Shown piece by piece: positions 7,143 to 15,857 of a stretch of 64,000 nt of DNA. The position numbers were made by a program, and so were the translations under genes. The notes below the pieces were generated by a model. The model was given only the letters and a program-made list of their open reading frames with translations, did no database searches and had not been told where the DNA came from. The first letter of the stretch is position 1; each line of letters begins with the position of its first letter. The stretch comes from Phytomonospora sp040655735 (GTDB lineage: Bacteria > Actinomycetota > Actinomycetes > Mycobacteriales > Micromonosporaceae): contig NZ_JBFAKK010000009.1 in the NCBI RefSeq assembly GCF_040655735.1, forward strand, positions 124,001 through 188,000, read 5' to 3'.

Positions 7143-9236
7143 GTGAGCACCCCTGAACGAGGCGCATCCGCCGCCGGACCGGCTCCAGGCGAACAACACG
7201 CCGTGTCCGACGGCAGTCCGTACCTCAACCGCGAACTGTCCTGGCTCGACTTCAACGCCCGCGTGCTCGCACTCGCCGAGGACCAGCAGGTCCCCTTGCT
7301 GGAGCGGGCGAAGTTCCTGGCGATCTTCGCCTCGAACCTCGACGAGTTCTACATGGTCCGCGTCGCCGGCCTCAAACGGCGCATGCAGGCGGGCCTGACC
7401 GTCCGCGGCAACGACGGCCGCAACGCCCGCGAGCAGCTGCGCCTGATCGCGCTGCGCGGCAACGAGCTGGTGTCGCGGCACGCGCACTGCTTCTCCGACG
7501 ACGTCGCCAAGTCCCTCGCCGACGAGGGCATCCGGATCGTGAGCTGGGACGCGCTCGGCGCCGACGAACGCGAGCGCCTGCACCGGCTGTTCACCGACCA
7601 GATCTTCCCGGTCCTCACACCCCTGGCGGTCGACCCGGCGCACCCCTTCCCCTACATCTCGGGCCTGTCGCTCAACCTGGCCGTCATCGTCCGCGAGCTC
7701 GACTCGGCGAGCACCCACGAGCGCTTCGCGCGCGTGAAGGTCCCCAACAACGTCTCGCGCTTCGTGCGCGTCAACAACGACTCGACCTTCCTGCCCGTCG
7801 AGGAGCTCATCGCCGCGCACCTGCCCGCCCTCTTCCCCGGCATGAGGGTGGTCGAGCACCTGACGTTCCGCGTGACCCGCAACGCCGACGTCGAGGTCGA
7901 GGAGGACCGCGACGAGGACCTGCTCCAGGCGATGGAACGCGAGCTGGCGATGCGCCGCTTCGGTCCCCCGGTGCGGCTGGAGATCAACGACTCGGTCTCA
8001 CCGCACGTCCTCGAACTCCTCGTCCGCGAGCTCGGCATCGACGAGCACGACGTGCAGCAGGTCCCCGGGCTGGTCGACCTGTCCGGCCTCCTCCAGCTCT
8101 ACGGCGACGTCGACCGCGACGACCTCAAGGACCCGGTCTTCGTACCCTCCACGCACCCGAAGTTCGCCGAGGGCACCAGTCCCAAGAGCGTCTTCGCGAC
8201 CCTGCGCGAGGGCGACATCCTGGTCCACCACCCCTACGACTCCTTCGCCACGAGCGTGCAGCGCTTCATCGAGCAGGCCGCCGACGACCCGCACGTGCTC
8301 GCCATCAAGCAGACGCTGTACCGCACCTCGGGTGATTCGCCCATTGTGGACGCGCTGGCCTCCGCGGCCAAGGCCGGCAAGCAGGTGGTCGTGCTGGTCG
8401 AGGTGAAGGCGCGCTTCGACGAGCAGGCCAACATCGCCTGGGCGCGCGAATTGGAGAAGGCCGGCTGCCACGTCGTCTACGGCGTTGTCGGCATGAAGAC
8501 ACACTGCAAGACGGCTCTGGTGGTACGGCAGGAAAGCGGACGCCTGCGCCGTTACTGCCACATCGGGACCGGTAACTACCACCCGCGGACCGCCCGCCTC
8601 TATGAGGACTTCGGGCTGTTCACGGCCGATCCCGAGGTCGGCGCCGACCTCACCGACCTCTTCAACGTGCTGACCGGCTACAGCCGCCAGACCACCTACC
8701 GACGGCTGCTGGTCGCGCCGCACGGCATCCGTTCCGGCATCCTCGAACACATCGAGCGCGAGACCGCACGCGGTGAGGAGGGCCTGATCCAGATCAAGGT
8801 CAACTCCATCGTCGACGAGGCCGTCATCGACGCCCTCTACCGGGCCGGCCAGGCCGGGGTCACCGTCGACCTGCTGATCCGGGGCATCTGCGCGCTGCGG
8901 CCGGGGGTGCCCGGGCTGAGCGAGAACATCCAGGTCCGGTCCGTTCTCGGGCGCTTCCTGGAGCACTCGCGGGTGTTCCGCTTCGGCAGGGAGCCCGAGA
9001 CGACGGAGATGTTCATCGGCTCGGCCGATCTGCTGCACCGCAACCTCGACCGGCGGGTCGAGGCGCTGGTGCGCGTGGACGATCCGGACGCCAAGGCACA
9101 ACTGGTGTCGATGTTCGCGCTGATGCTCGACGACGGCACCGATTCCTTCGAACTGTCGGGTGATGGCGCATGGCGCCGCAGGACCGCCGACACGCCACTA
9201 TCCGACGCACAGCGCCGCCTGATGCGATTACGGTAG
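7143..9236 (+). CDS. ppk1: Polyphosphate kinase 1
   Basis: A 697-residue enzyme that reversibly transfers the ATP gamma-phosphate to inorganic polyphosphate. Domains in order: N-terminal helical domain (LNRELSWLDFNARVL and FLAIFASNLDEFYMVRV), head domain, then two phospholipase-D-like catalytic domains. The autophosphorylated histidine lies in MKTHCKTAL. The second active-site segment RYCHIGTGNYH has Tyr-His where many homologues have Asn. Length is typical (690-720). It starts at GTG 7143. The ppk-mutT1 pair, 5 bp apart, is conserved in mycobacteria. Confidence 0.97.
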   Translation: MSTPERGASAAGPAPGEQHAVSDGSPYLNRELSWLDFNARVLALAEDQQVPLLERAKFLAIFASNLDEFYMVRVAGLKRRMQAGLTVRGNDGRNAREQLRLIALRGNELVSRHAHCFSDDVAKSLADEGIRIVSWDALGADERERLHRLFTDQIFPVLTPLAVDPAHPFPYISGLSLNLAVIVRELDSASTHERFARVKVPNNVSRFVRVNNDSTFLPVEELIAAHLPALFPGMRVVEHLTFRVTRNADVEVEEDRDEDLLQAMERELAMRRFGPPVRLEINDSVSPHVLELLVRELGIDEHDVQQVPGLVDLSGLLQLYGDVDRDDLKDPVFVPSTHPKFAEGTSPKSVFATLREGDILVHHPYDSFATSVQRFIEQAADDPHVLAIKQTLYRTSGDSPIVDALASAAKAGKQVVVLVEVKARFDEQANIAWARELEKAGCHVVYGVVGMKTHCKTALVVRQESGRLRRYCHIGTGNYHPRTARLYEDFGLFTADPEVGADLTDLFNVLTGYSRQTTYRRLLVAPHGIRSGILEHIERETARGEEGLIQIKVNSIVDEAVIDALYRAGQAGVTVDLLIRGICALRPGVPGLSENIQVRSVLGRFLEHSRVFRFGREPETTEMFIGSADLLHRNLDRRVEALVRVDDPDAKAQLVSMFALMLDDGTDSFELSGDGAWRRRTADTPLSDAQRRLMRLR

Positions 9237-9241
9237 GCGCC

Positions 9242-10141
9242 ATGGCGTTGACGAACGACGTGGACCGGGTGCGAGCGGCCGGCGGAGTCCTGTGGGACTC
9301 CACTGAGGACGGTGTGCGCCTGGCGCTGGTGTACCGGCCCGGTTGCGAGAACTGGTCGCTGCCGAAGGGGAAGCTCTCCCCCGGAGAGCATCCCCTCGCG
9401 GCGGCCTGCCGGGAGGTCGAGGAGGAGACCGGGGTCGCCGGGGTTCCCGGGCCGTTCCTGACCACGGCGTCCTACACGCTGCCCAATCCGGGCCGCGACC
9501 TGCACAAGACCGTCGACTACTGGGCCATGCGCGCGCTGAACCCCGGCGCCGAGTTCGTGCCCAACAGCGAGATCGCCGAGTGCCGCTGGGTGTCGGTCGA
9601 GGAGGCGCGCGAGCTGTGCAGCCGCCCGCGAGACTTCACCGCGCTCGACGCCTTCGCGGCGATGCCCGTCGTCACCGGCACCGTGGTGCTGCTGCGCCAC
9701 GCCAAGGCGGCCTCCCCGGTCGCCTTCGACGGGCCCGACGTCGCCAGGCCGCTGGAGACGAAGGGGACGGCGCAGGTCGGGCACCTGCTGCCGCTGCTGG
9801 CGCTGTTCCAGCCGACCCGGGTCGTCGCGGCCTCACCGCTGCGCTGTGTCAAGACGGTGGAGCCGCTGGCGGAGGCGCTGGGCCTGAAGCTGGAAGGCGA
9901 CTCGGTCTTCGACGCCGAGGGCCACTTCCGCAATCCCGAACGGGCCGCCGCGCGCCTCGCCGAGCTCGGCGCGTCGGGTTCCGCGACGGTCGTGTGCAGC
10001 CAACTCCCGGTGATCGCCGACTCCCTTGCGTTGCTCGCCGACACCGCCGGGTTGGCCGTCCCCAGCGTGCACACGGGCACCGGTGAGGGATGGGTGCTGG
10101 GTTTCCACGGACCGGCTCTCGTTAGCGCCCACCGCCTCTAG
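9242..10141 (+). CDS. mutT1: Nudix hydrolase fused to a histidine phosphatase (MutT1 type)
   Basis: A 299-residue two-domain protein. The N-terminal Nudix box spans about 43-65 (GKLSPGEH...REVEEETGV). The C-terminal domain starts at the phosphatase motif LLRHAKAAS (near 150) and carries ASPLRCVKTVEPLA. This matches MutT1 of mycobacteria, where the Nudix domain hydrolyses oxidised nucleoside triphosphates and diadenosine polyphosphates and the phosphatase domain removes phosphate from the product. It protects against 8-oxoguanine mutagenesis. The ATG at 9242 lies 5 bp after ppk1, so the two are cotranscribed. Confidence 0.92.
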   Translation: MALTNDVDRVRAAGGVLWDSTEDGVRLALVYRPGCENWSLPKGKLSPGEHPLAAACREVEEETGVAGVPGPFLTTASYTLPNPGRDLHKTVDYWAMRALNPGAEFVPNSEIAECRWVSVEEARELCSRPRDFTALDAFAAMPVVTGTVVLLRHAKAASPVAFDGPDVARPLETKGTAQVGHLLPLLALFQPTRVVAASPLRCVKTVEPLAEALGLKLEGDSVFDAEGHFRNPERAAARLAELGASGSATVVCSQLPVIADSLALLADTAGLAVPSVHTGTGEGWVLGFHGPALVSAHRL

Positions 10142-10206
10142 GGAGTGTTCCCCGCCTCTGTATGGTCTGCGGGCGAGACAGCCCCAACCAAGGAGGTCGC
10201 ACCCCG

Positions 10207-11292
10207 ATGAGGTCCGTCATCGTAGGCGCTCTCACCGCCTTCGTGATCTCCCTGTTCCTGACACCGCTGCTCATCCGCTTCCTGCGCCGCAAGGCCAGCC
10301 AGCCGATGCGCGAGCTGGGCATCGCGGCCCACCAGGTGAAGCAGGGCACGCCCACGATGGGCGGTATCGGCTTCATCGCCGCGACGGTCCTCGCCTACGG
10401 GATCGGGCACGTCGCCCTCCTGCCGCTGGAAGGCCGCCCCCACCTGCCGACCATCACCGGCCTCGTCCTGCTCGGCCTGCTGGTCAGCGGCGGCTTCGTC
10501 GGCTGGCTCGACGACTACCTGAAGGTCTCGAAGAAGAACACCGGCGGCCTGGCCGGACGGTGGAAGCTGCTCGGGCAGCTGATCATCGGCATCGGCTTCG
10601 GGACCATCGCCCTGTACTTCCCCAGCCCCGAGGGCTTCACCGTCGGCAGCGAGTTCCTGTCCGTGGTGCGCCAGATCGACTGGCTGCACATCGGGAAGAT
10701 CGCCTCCGTGCTGGTCTTCGCCGCCCTGATCCTGGGCGCCTCCAACGCGGTGAACCTCACCGACGGGCTCGACGGGCTCGCCGGCGGCTCGGTCGCCATC
10801 GCCTTCCTCGCCTACCTGGCGATCGCGTACTGGCAGTACCGCCACTGGTGCGCCGAAGCCCCCAAGCTCGACTCCTGCTACCCCGTCCGCGACCCGCTGG
10901 AGGTCGCGCTGGTCGCCGGAGCCGTCGTGGGAGCGCTGGTCGGGTTCCTGTGGTGGAACACGTCACCGGCGAAGATCATCATGGGCGACGTCGGCTCGCT
11001 CGGCCTCGGCTGCCTCATGGCGGGCATGTCGGTCGCGACGCACACCATCGCGCTCCTGCCCGTGATCGGCGCGCTGTTCGTGCTGATCACGATGTCGCGG
11101 ATCATCCAGTACGTGTCGTGGAAGACGACGGGCAAGCGCGTGTTCCGCATGGCGCCACTGCATCACCACTTCGAGATGGCCGGATGGAGCGAGGCGACGA
11201 TCGTCATCCGCTTCTGGCTGCTGGCCGGGGTCAGCGCGGCACTGGGGATGGGGTTGTTCTTCGCCGACTTCCTGCGGACGTCGGGCTGGTAG
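10207..11292 (+). CDS. mraY: Phospho-N-acetylmuramoyl-pentapeptide transferase
   Basis: A 361-residue integral membrane enzyme that transfers phospho-MurNAc-pentapeptide from UDP to undecaprenyl phosphate, making lipid I. All family signatures are intact: HQVKQGTPTMGG, the DDxxK motif in WLDDYLKV, NLTDGLDGLAGG, MGDVGSLGLG and PLHHHFEMAGW. About ten membrane segments are visible. The ATG at 10207 has AGGAGG at 10191-10196. It lies outside a division/cell-wall cluster, unlike the usual mraY between murF and murD, so it may be a second copy or a relocated one. Confidence 0.93.
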   Translation: MRSVIVGALTAFVISLFLTPLLIRFLRRKASQPMRELGIAAHQVKQGTPTMGGIGFIAATVLAYGIGHVALLPLEGRPHLPTITGLVLLGLLVSGGFVGWLDDYLKVSKKNTGGLAGRWKLLGQLIIGIGFGTIALYFPSPEGFTVGSEFLSVVRQIDWLHIGKIASVLVFAALILGASNAVNLTDGLDGLAGGSVAIAFLAYLAIAYWQYRHWCAEAPKLDSCYPVRDPLEVALVAGAVVGALVGFLWWNTSPAKIIMGDVGSLGLGCLMAGMSVATHTIALLPVIGALFVLITMSRIIQYVSWKTTGKRVFRMAPLHHHFEMAGWSEATIVIRFWLLAGVSAALGMGLFFADFLRTSGW

Positions 11293-12878
11293 GCGGCTGG
11301 TAGGGCGGCCGGCGGCGGGCTCCTTCGCTTTGGCCGCACGCGATCGGGCCTGACGGTATGCCGCTGGGCTCGCCCCGGTGTGCCGCTGGGTGCCTTTGGG
11401 GTGATCGTTGACGATCACGACGAACGCGGCGATCGGGCCGTTAGTGCCATTCGCGATGGAATTGCGGCGAAAGCACCGGTTCCGAGCGCGAATTCTTCCC
11501 GGGAAGAACGGCCGGGAGCCACATTGGCCGGTGAACCTCGCCGAGCGACCGGATCCGGGCGAATGGCGATCGCCGGACGGCGCGACGATGGCGCCCGATG
11601 CGGATATCGCGTCGGCAATGGGCCGGGCGCGCTCGAAGCGACTCCCCCATTCAGCGAGTGTGAGCCGGTCTATCGCTCGACCGGCGCAAGCAGCATCATG
11701 CCCTGCGCTCGCGGTTGCGGGAGGGGTTTCGCGGAAAGGCGGAGGAGTTGTCGGGGCGGTCGGGTTAGTCGGGGTGGCCGAGAGTCGGAGGGCTTTCCGC
11801 CTCGCTCGGACGCGGAATGTCGTTGGCGGGAAGCGGCGGCAGAGCCCTCGGGTGAGGTGGATGCCGCCAGGTCGCAGGTGCGAGCCGGACAGCCGTGCGG
11901 CCGAGCCATCCGCCCGACGAAGACGCGGAATGCCGCCATGGGGGGCGGATGGGGCTGGGAAATGCACGTCGGCTATTTACTCCTTACTTTGCCTTTCGAA
12001 TAGCTGCAATTCCGGCGGACCACGCGGCGCCGGGCCCTCTTGCGATCCGTACCCGGGCACCGACCGTGTCGCCCCGCGCTGGTCACCGGGCCGTGTCGTA
12101 CCTAGGGCCCTGGGACGGATCGCCGAAGGTGGGTTTCCCGCCTGGGAAGTCCTGAACCCGGACGTCGCACTCGCCTGGCTTGCGAGTGGAGGTTCCGCGC
12201 GGAAGTTCTGCGTACGAGCGGCGGAACCCGAAATCCGTGCCGCGCCCAGGATGCGGGCGACGCACCGGGCGATGCCGAAGCGGCGCAGGGTTTCCCGCCT
12301 GTAAGGGGCGGCTCGGCGGCTCGAAAGACGCCTGCAACGCAACACCGTTCGGGTGGCCCGCTATCCGGGACGCACCGGCCTGCCGGAGGTGGACCGAGTG
12401 GAAGTCGTGCGGGGAGAAGACCTCCAGCCGTGGGCGTTCGTTGCCGCGGCACAGCACCGTTCCCCGGTTCGGAAGCCGTCCTGCGGTGAGAAGCGGCGAT
12501 CTCCGCCGCTCAGATGCCCGTTCACCCGCGCGAACGCGGTTTTCGGCTCCCGCCACCACCATCGCCGCAAGCGGCGACGCTCAGGGCTGCTCAGGGGCCG
12601 TCCCCGCCCAACAGCGCCGATCCCCGCCCGGGCCTGGGATCGTCGCAGCCAGCGGCCGCGCAGCACCCGACTCGTCATACGACTCGGCGCCGCAACGCCA
12701 TCGCGAGCGGCCACCTTCAGGCCGCTTCGGCCCTCAGCCTCGCGTCCCATTCCCATCCCATCCCCCCGTTCCCCGCCCAGAGGCACCGTTTCCCTCGAAG
12801 CGCGGGGTGGCGTTGCGGGCTGGCGTTGCGGGGTGCTGTCGGACAGGGCCGCCCCCGCCCGCACGACACCGCGCGCAC
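11293..12878. other. Long intergenic region with no convincing gene
   Basis: About 1.6 kb between mraY and hup. The open frames present translate into Arg/Pro/Ser-rich sequence with no domain, signal or ribosome site and look like chance frames. Visible structure: TGCCGCTGGG twice near 11360-11390, a 14-bp repeat GGGTTTCCCGCCTG at 12131-12144 and 12288-12301, and ACGCGGAATG near 11811 and 11923. The base composition is more even than in the neighbouring coding sequence. No tRNA, RNase P, tmRNA or SRP RNA pattern was seen. Confidence 0.5.
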
Positions 12879-12917
12879 AAAAAACCGCCGGAGCCAAGTG
12901 GTGGATGGCTCCGGCGG
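12879..12917 (-). terminator. Terminator of hup
   Basis: A perfect 12-bp stem (12885-12896 with 12906-12917) and 9-nt loop are followed on the minus strand by six U residues (A run 12879-12884). It lies 17 bp after the hup stop codon. Confidence 0.9.
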
Positions 12918-12934
12918 CGCATTGCCTCGCATCG

Positions 12935-13567
12935 CTACTTCTTCTTCGCGGCCTTCTTCGTGCTCTTCTTCGCCGCCACGGCCTTGGTCGTGGTGGCCTT
13001 CTTCGTCGCCGACTTGCTGGCGGCCTTCACGGTCTTCTTCGCCGCACCGGAGGCCTTGGTCGCCGTCTTGCGGGTGGCGGCCCTGGTGGCCGGCGCGGTG
13101 GTCTTCTTCGCCGCGGTCTTCTTGGCGGTGCTCTTCTTGGCCGCCGTCTTCTTCGCCGTCGCCTTCGTCGCCTTGGCCGACTTGGCGGCGGCCGTCTTCT
13201 TGGTGGCGGCCTTGGTCGCGGACTTCGCGGTCGACTTGGCGGCCGACTTCGTCGCGGACCTGGCCGAGGCCTTGGCCGCCGGAGCCGGCTTCGTCACACC
13301 GGACACGAGATCCTTGAAGCCCTGACCGGGACGGAACGCCGGAACCGACGTCTTCTTGACCTTCACCGCTTCACCCGTACGCGGGTTGCGGGCCATGCGG
13401 GCCGCGCGGGCCCGCTTCTCGAAGACGCCGAAGCCGGCGACAGAGACTTTGTCCCCCTTGGACACCGCGCGCTGGATCTCGTCCAGCACCGCGTCGAGCG
13501 CTGCCTGGGCACTTTTGCGGTCCCCCAAGCGGCCTGTGAGCACCTCGACAAGCTCGGCCTTGTTCAC
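12935..13567 (-). CDS. hup: HU-type nucleoid protein with Lys/Ala-rich tail
   Basis: A 210-residue histone-like DNA-binding protein. Residues 1-90 are a standard HU fold (MNKAELVEVLTGRLGD..., VAGFGVFEKR, RNPRTGEAVKV, PAFRPGQGFKD). Residues about 92-210 form a long repetitive tail of AAKKTAAKK-type units resembling eukaryotic H1, as in mycobacterial HupB and Streptomyces HupS. The tail is expected to compact DNA and be a target for acetylation. It starts at GTG 13565-13567 with GGGAGG upstream and has a strong terminator. It lies downstream of leuD, the conserved actinobacterial position. Confidence 0.97.
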   Translation of the reverse strand: MNKAELVEVLTGRLGDRKSAQAALDAVLDEIQRAVSKGDKVSVAGFGVFEKRARAARMARNPRTGEAVKVKKTSVPAFRPGQGFKDLVSGVTKPAPAAKASARSATKSAAKSTAKSATKAATKKTAAAKSAKATKATAKKTAAKKSTAKKTAAKKTTAPATRAATRKTATKASGAAKKTVKAASKSATKKATTTKAVAAKKSTKKAAKKK

Positions 13568-13704
13568 GACTTTCCCTCCCGGAATGTTCGGTGGTCCTTA
13601 CGGACCGTATGGGCGAACGGTATGCCGCATTGCGTCCAAATTCAACTATTTCGGCAGGAAAGTCGTTGTGTCGCAAGGAAAAATCGTTCACCAGGCGTGA
13701 ACTC

Positions 13705-13743
13705 GGCCCTCTCGGAGGGTCACAAGGACGATCCGAGAGGGCC
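13705..13743. terminator. Stem-loop between leuD and hup
   Basis: A perfect 12-bp inverted repeat (GGCCCTCTCGGA at 13705-13716, complement at 13732-13743) with a 15-nt loop. There is no T tract on either side, so it may be a factor-assisted terminator for leuCD or a processing hairpin. It lies 60 bp past the leuD stop codon. Confidence 0.55.
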
Positions 13744-13802
13744 GGAAAGTGATCGCGGAGCGCACTCTCGGCCACCGATCGGCGGCCCGCGAGTGCCCAC
13801 GG

Positions 13803-14396
13803 TCAAACCGTTTGAGTCCGCGGCAAGCGCTGCGGCCGCGTTCCTTCGAAGGCGGTGATGTCGGCTTCGTAGCGCAGGGTCAGGCCGATGTCGTCGAGTC
13901 CTTCGAGCAGCCGCCAGCGACTGAAATCGTCGAGCGGGAAGGACCAGGAACGCTCCCCGGCGCGCACTTCGCGCGCCTCCAGATCCACGGTGACGGCCAG
14001 TTCCGGGTCCGCTTCGAGCGCGTCCCACAGCCATTCGACGGCCTCGGTGGGCAGTTCGACGGGCAGCAGGCCGCCCTTGAGGGAGTTACCGCGGAAGATG
14101 TCGCCGAAGCGAGGCGCCACGATCGCCCGAAATCCCTGGTCCTGAAGCGCCCACACGGCATGTTCACGGGACGATCCGACGCCGAACTCGGTGCCGGTCA
14201 CCAGGATCGTCGCCCCGGCGTAGGCGGCCTGGTTGAGCACGAAGGCCGGATCGTCGCGCCAGGCCTTGAACAGGCCGTCGGCGAATCCCGTGCGGCTGAC
14301 CCGCTTGAGGTACTCGGCGGGGATGATCTGGTCGGTGTCCACGTTGGAACGACGCAGCGGCGCCGCCGTACCCGTGTGCACGGTGAACTTGTCCAT
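13803..14396 (-). CDS. leuD: 3-isopropylmalate dehydratase small subunit
   Basis: A 197-residue small subunit of isopropylmalate isomerase. With LeuC it interconverts 2- and 3-isopropylmalate in leucine synthesis. Family motifs: NVDTDQIIPAEYLKR (about 18-32), GTEFGVGSSREHAVWAL and the NSLKGGLLP loop. The ATG at 14394-14396 has AAGGAG seven bases upstream, overlapping the end of leuC. The frame is open far upstream within leuC, but that extension is a shadow. It follows leuC by 14 bp in one operon. Confidence 0.97.
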   Translation of the reverse strand: MDKFTVHTGTAAPLRRSNVDTDQIIPAEYLKRVSRTGFADGLFKAWRDDPAFVLNQAAYAGATILVTGTEFGVGSSREHAVWALQDQGFRAIVAPRFGDIFRGNSLKGGLLPVELPTEAVEWLWDALEADPELAVTVDLEAREVRAGERSWSFPLDDFSRWRLLEGLDDIGLTLRYEADITAFEGTRPQRLPRTQTV

Positions 14397-14410
14397 GTCC
14401 GAGCTCCTTC

Positions 14411-15817
14411 CTAGGCCAGGTCGGCGGGCGCGGCGAAGCGTCCGGCGACGGCGGTCGCGGCGGCGACCTGAGGTGACACCAGATGCGTGCGCCCGCCCGG
14501 TCCCTGCCGCCCTTCGAAGTTGCGGTTCGACGTCGAGGCCGAACGCGCGCCGGGCGCGAGCTTGTCGGGGTTCATGCCCAGACACATCGAGCAGCCGGCG
14601 AAGCGCCAGTCGGCGCCGGCGGCGCGGAAGACCTCGTCGAGGCCCTCGCTTTCGGCCTGAGCGCGCACTTTCGCCGAGCCCGGCACGATCATCATCGTGA
14701 CGCCGTCGGCGACCTTGCGGCCGCGCATGACCTCGGCGGCGTTGCGCAGGTCCTCGATCCGGCCGTTGGTGCACGAACCGACGAACACGACGTCGACGTC
14801 CACGTCGCGCATCGCGGTGCCCGGCTTGAGGTCCATGTACTCCAGGGCGCGCTCGGCGGCGCCTCGCTGCACCGGATCGGCGTAGGAGGACGGATCGGGG
14901 ACGGCCGCGCTCAGCGGCACGCCCTGCCCGGGGTTGGTGCCCCAGGTGACGAAGGGCGCCAGTTCGGCGGCGTCGACGACGATCTCGGCGTCGAAGACGG
15001 CGTCCTCGTCGGTCGGGAGGGTCCGCCAGTACTCGACGGCCTCGTCCCAGGCCTCGCCCTCGGGGGCGTGCGCGCGGCCCTTGAGGTAGGCGAAGGTGGT
15101 CTCGTCGGGGGCGATGAGGCCGGCCTTGGCGCCCCACTCGATGGACATGTTGCAGACCGTCATCCGGCCTTCCATCGACAGCGCGCGGATCGCCTCACCG
15201 CGGTATTCGACGACGTGACCGATGCCGCCGCCGGTGCCCGCGCGGGCGATGACGGCCAGGATCAGGTCCTTGGCGCTCACGCCCTCGGGCAGCACCCCGT
15301 TGACGGTGACCGCCATCGTCTTCGGGCGGACCTGCGGAAGCGTCTGGGTCGCCAGGACGTGCTCGACCTCGCTGGTGCCGATGCCGAAGGCGAGCGCGCC
15401 GAAGGCGCCGTGCGTCGAGGTGTGCGAGTCGCCGCACACGACGGTCATGCCGGGCTGCGTGAGCCCCAGCTGGGGTCCGACGACGTGGACGACGCCCTGC
15501 TCGTCGTCGCCGAGGGGATGCAGGCGCACGCCGAAGTCCGCGCAGTTCTTGCGCAGCGTCTCCAGCTGGGTCTGCGAGACCGGGTCGACGATGGTGAACA
15601 GGTTGTCCGTTGGGGTGTTGTGGTCCTCGGTGGCGATGGTGAGGTCGGTGCGCCGCACCGGCCGCCCCGCCGCGCGCAGGCCGTCGAAGGCCTGAGGGCT
15701 GGTGACCTCGTGGACGAGGTGGAGGTCGATGTAGAGCAGGTCGGGCTCATCGACTCCGGCGCGCACCAGGTGCGCGTCCCACAGTTTTTCCGCGAGCGTG
15801 CGCGGCTTGTCCGACAT
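14411..15817 (-). CDS. leuC: 3-isopropylmalate dehydratase large subunit
   Basis: A 468-residue aconitase-family subunit carrying the [4Fe-4S] cluster. The cluster cysteines are in VFVGSCTNGRIEDLR and CSMCLGMNPD, and the substrate/cluster motifs DLHLVHEVTSPQAFDGL and CGDSHTSTHGAFG are present. The ATG at 15815-15817 (MSDKPRTLAEK) has GGGAG six bases upstream. Nearby in-frame ATGs at 15829 and 15832 and a longer open frame are less likely starts. It is divergent from the IclR regulator with only 40-52 bp between, which holds a palindrome likely to be the regulator's site. Confidence 0.97.
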   Translation of the reverse strand: MSDKPRTLAEKLWDAHLVRAGVDEPDLLYIDLHLVHEVTSPQAFDGLRAAGRPVRRTDLTIATEDHNTPTDNLFTIVDPVSQTQLETLRKNCADFGVRLHPLGDDEQGVVHVVGPQLGLTQPGMTVVCGDSHTSTHGAFGALAFGIGTSEVEHVLATQTLPQVRPKTMAVTVNGVLPEGVSAKDLILAVIARAGTGGGIGHVVEYRGEAIRALSMEGRMTVCNMSIEWGAKAGLIAPDETTFAYLKGRAHAPEGEAWDEAVEYWRTLPTDEDAVFDAEIVVDAAELAPFVTWGTNPGQGVPLSAAVPDPSSYADPVQRGAAERALEYMDLKPGTAMRDVDVDVVFVGSCTNGRIEDLRNAAEVMRGRKVADGVTMMIVPGSAKVRAQAESEGLDEVFRAAGADWRFAGCSMCLGMNPDKLAPGARSASTSNRNFEGRQGPGGRTHLVSPQVAAATAVAGRFAAPADLA

Positions 15818-15836
15818 CACTGCTCCCATCATCTGG

Positions 15837-15857
15837 ACATCCCGGGATTTGGGATGT
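15837..15857. promoter_or_regulatory. Putative NdgR operator between leuC and ndgR
   Basis: A perfect 7-bp inverted repeat, ACATCCC (15837-15843) and GGGATGT (15851-15857), with a 7-nt spacer. It sits in the very short leuC/ndgR divergent intergenic region. NdgR-type regulators are known to bind the leuC promoter in streptomycetes. The assignment of this exact palindrome is inference. Confidence 0.6.

Noticed and set aside
11408..12304. 298-codon open frame between mraY and hup
   Set aside because: Arg/Pro/Ser-rich with no domain, no ribosome site and overlap with several equally long frames; typical of chance ORFs in high-GC DNA.
13803..15137. 444-codon frame covering leuD and part of leuC
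   Set aside because: Upstream of 14396 it is an out-of-frame shadow of leuC; leuD has its own start and ribosome site.
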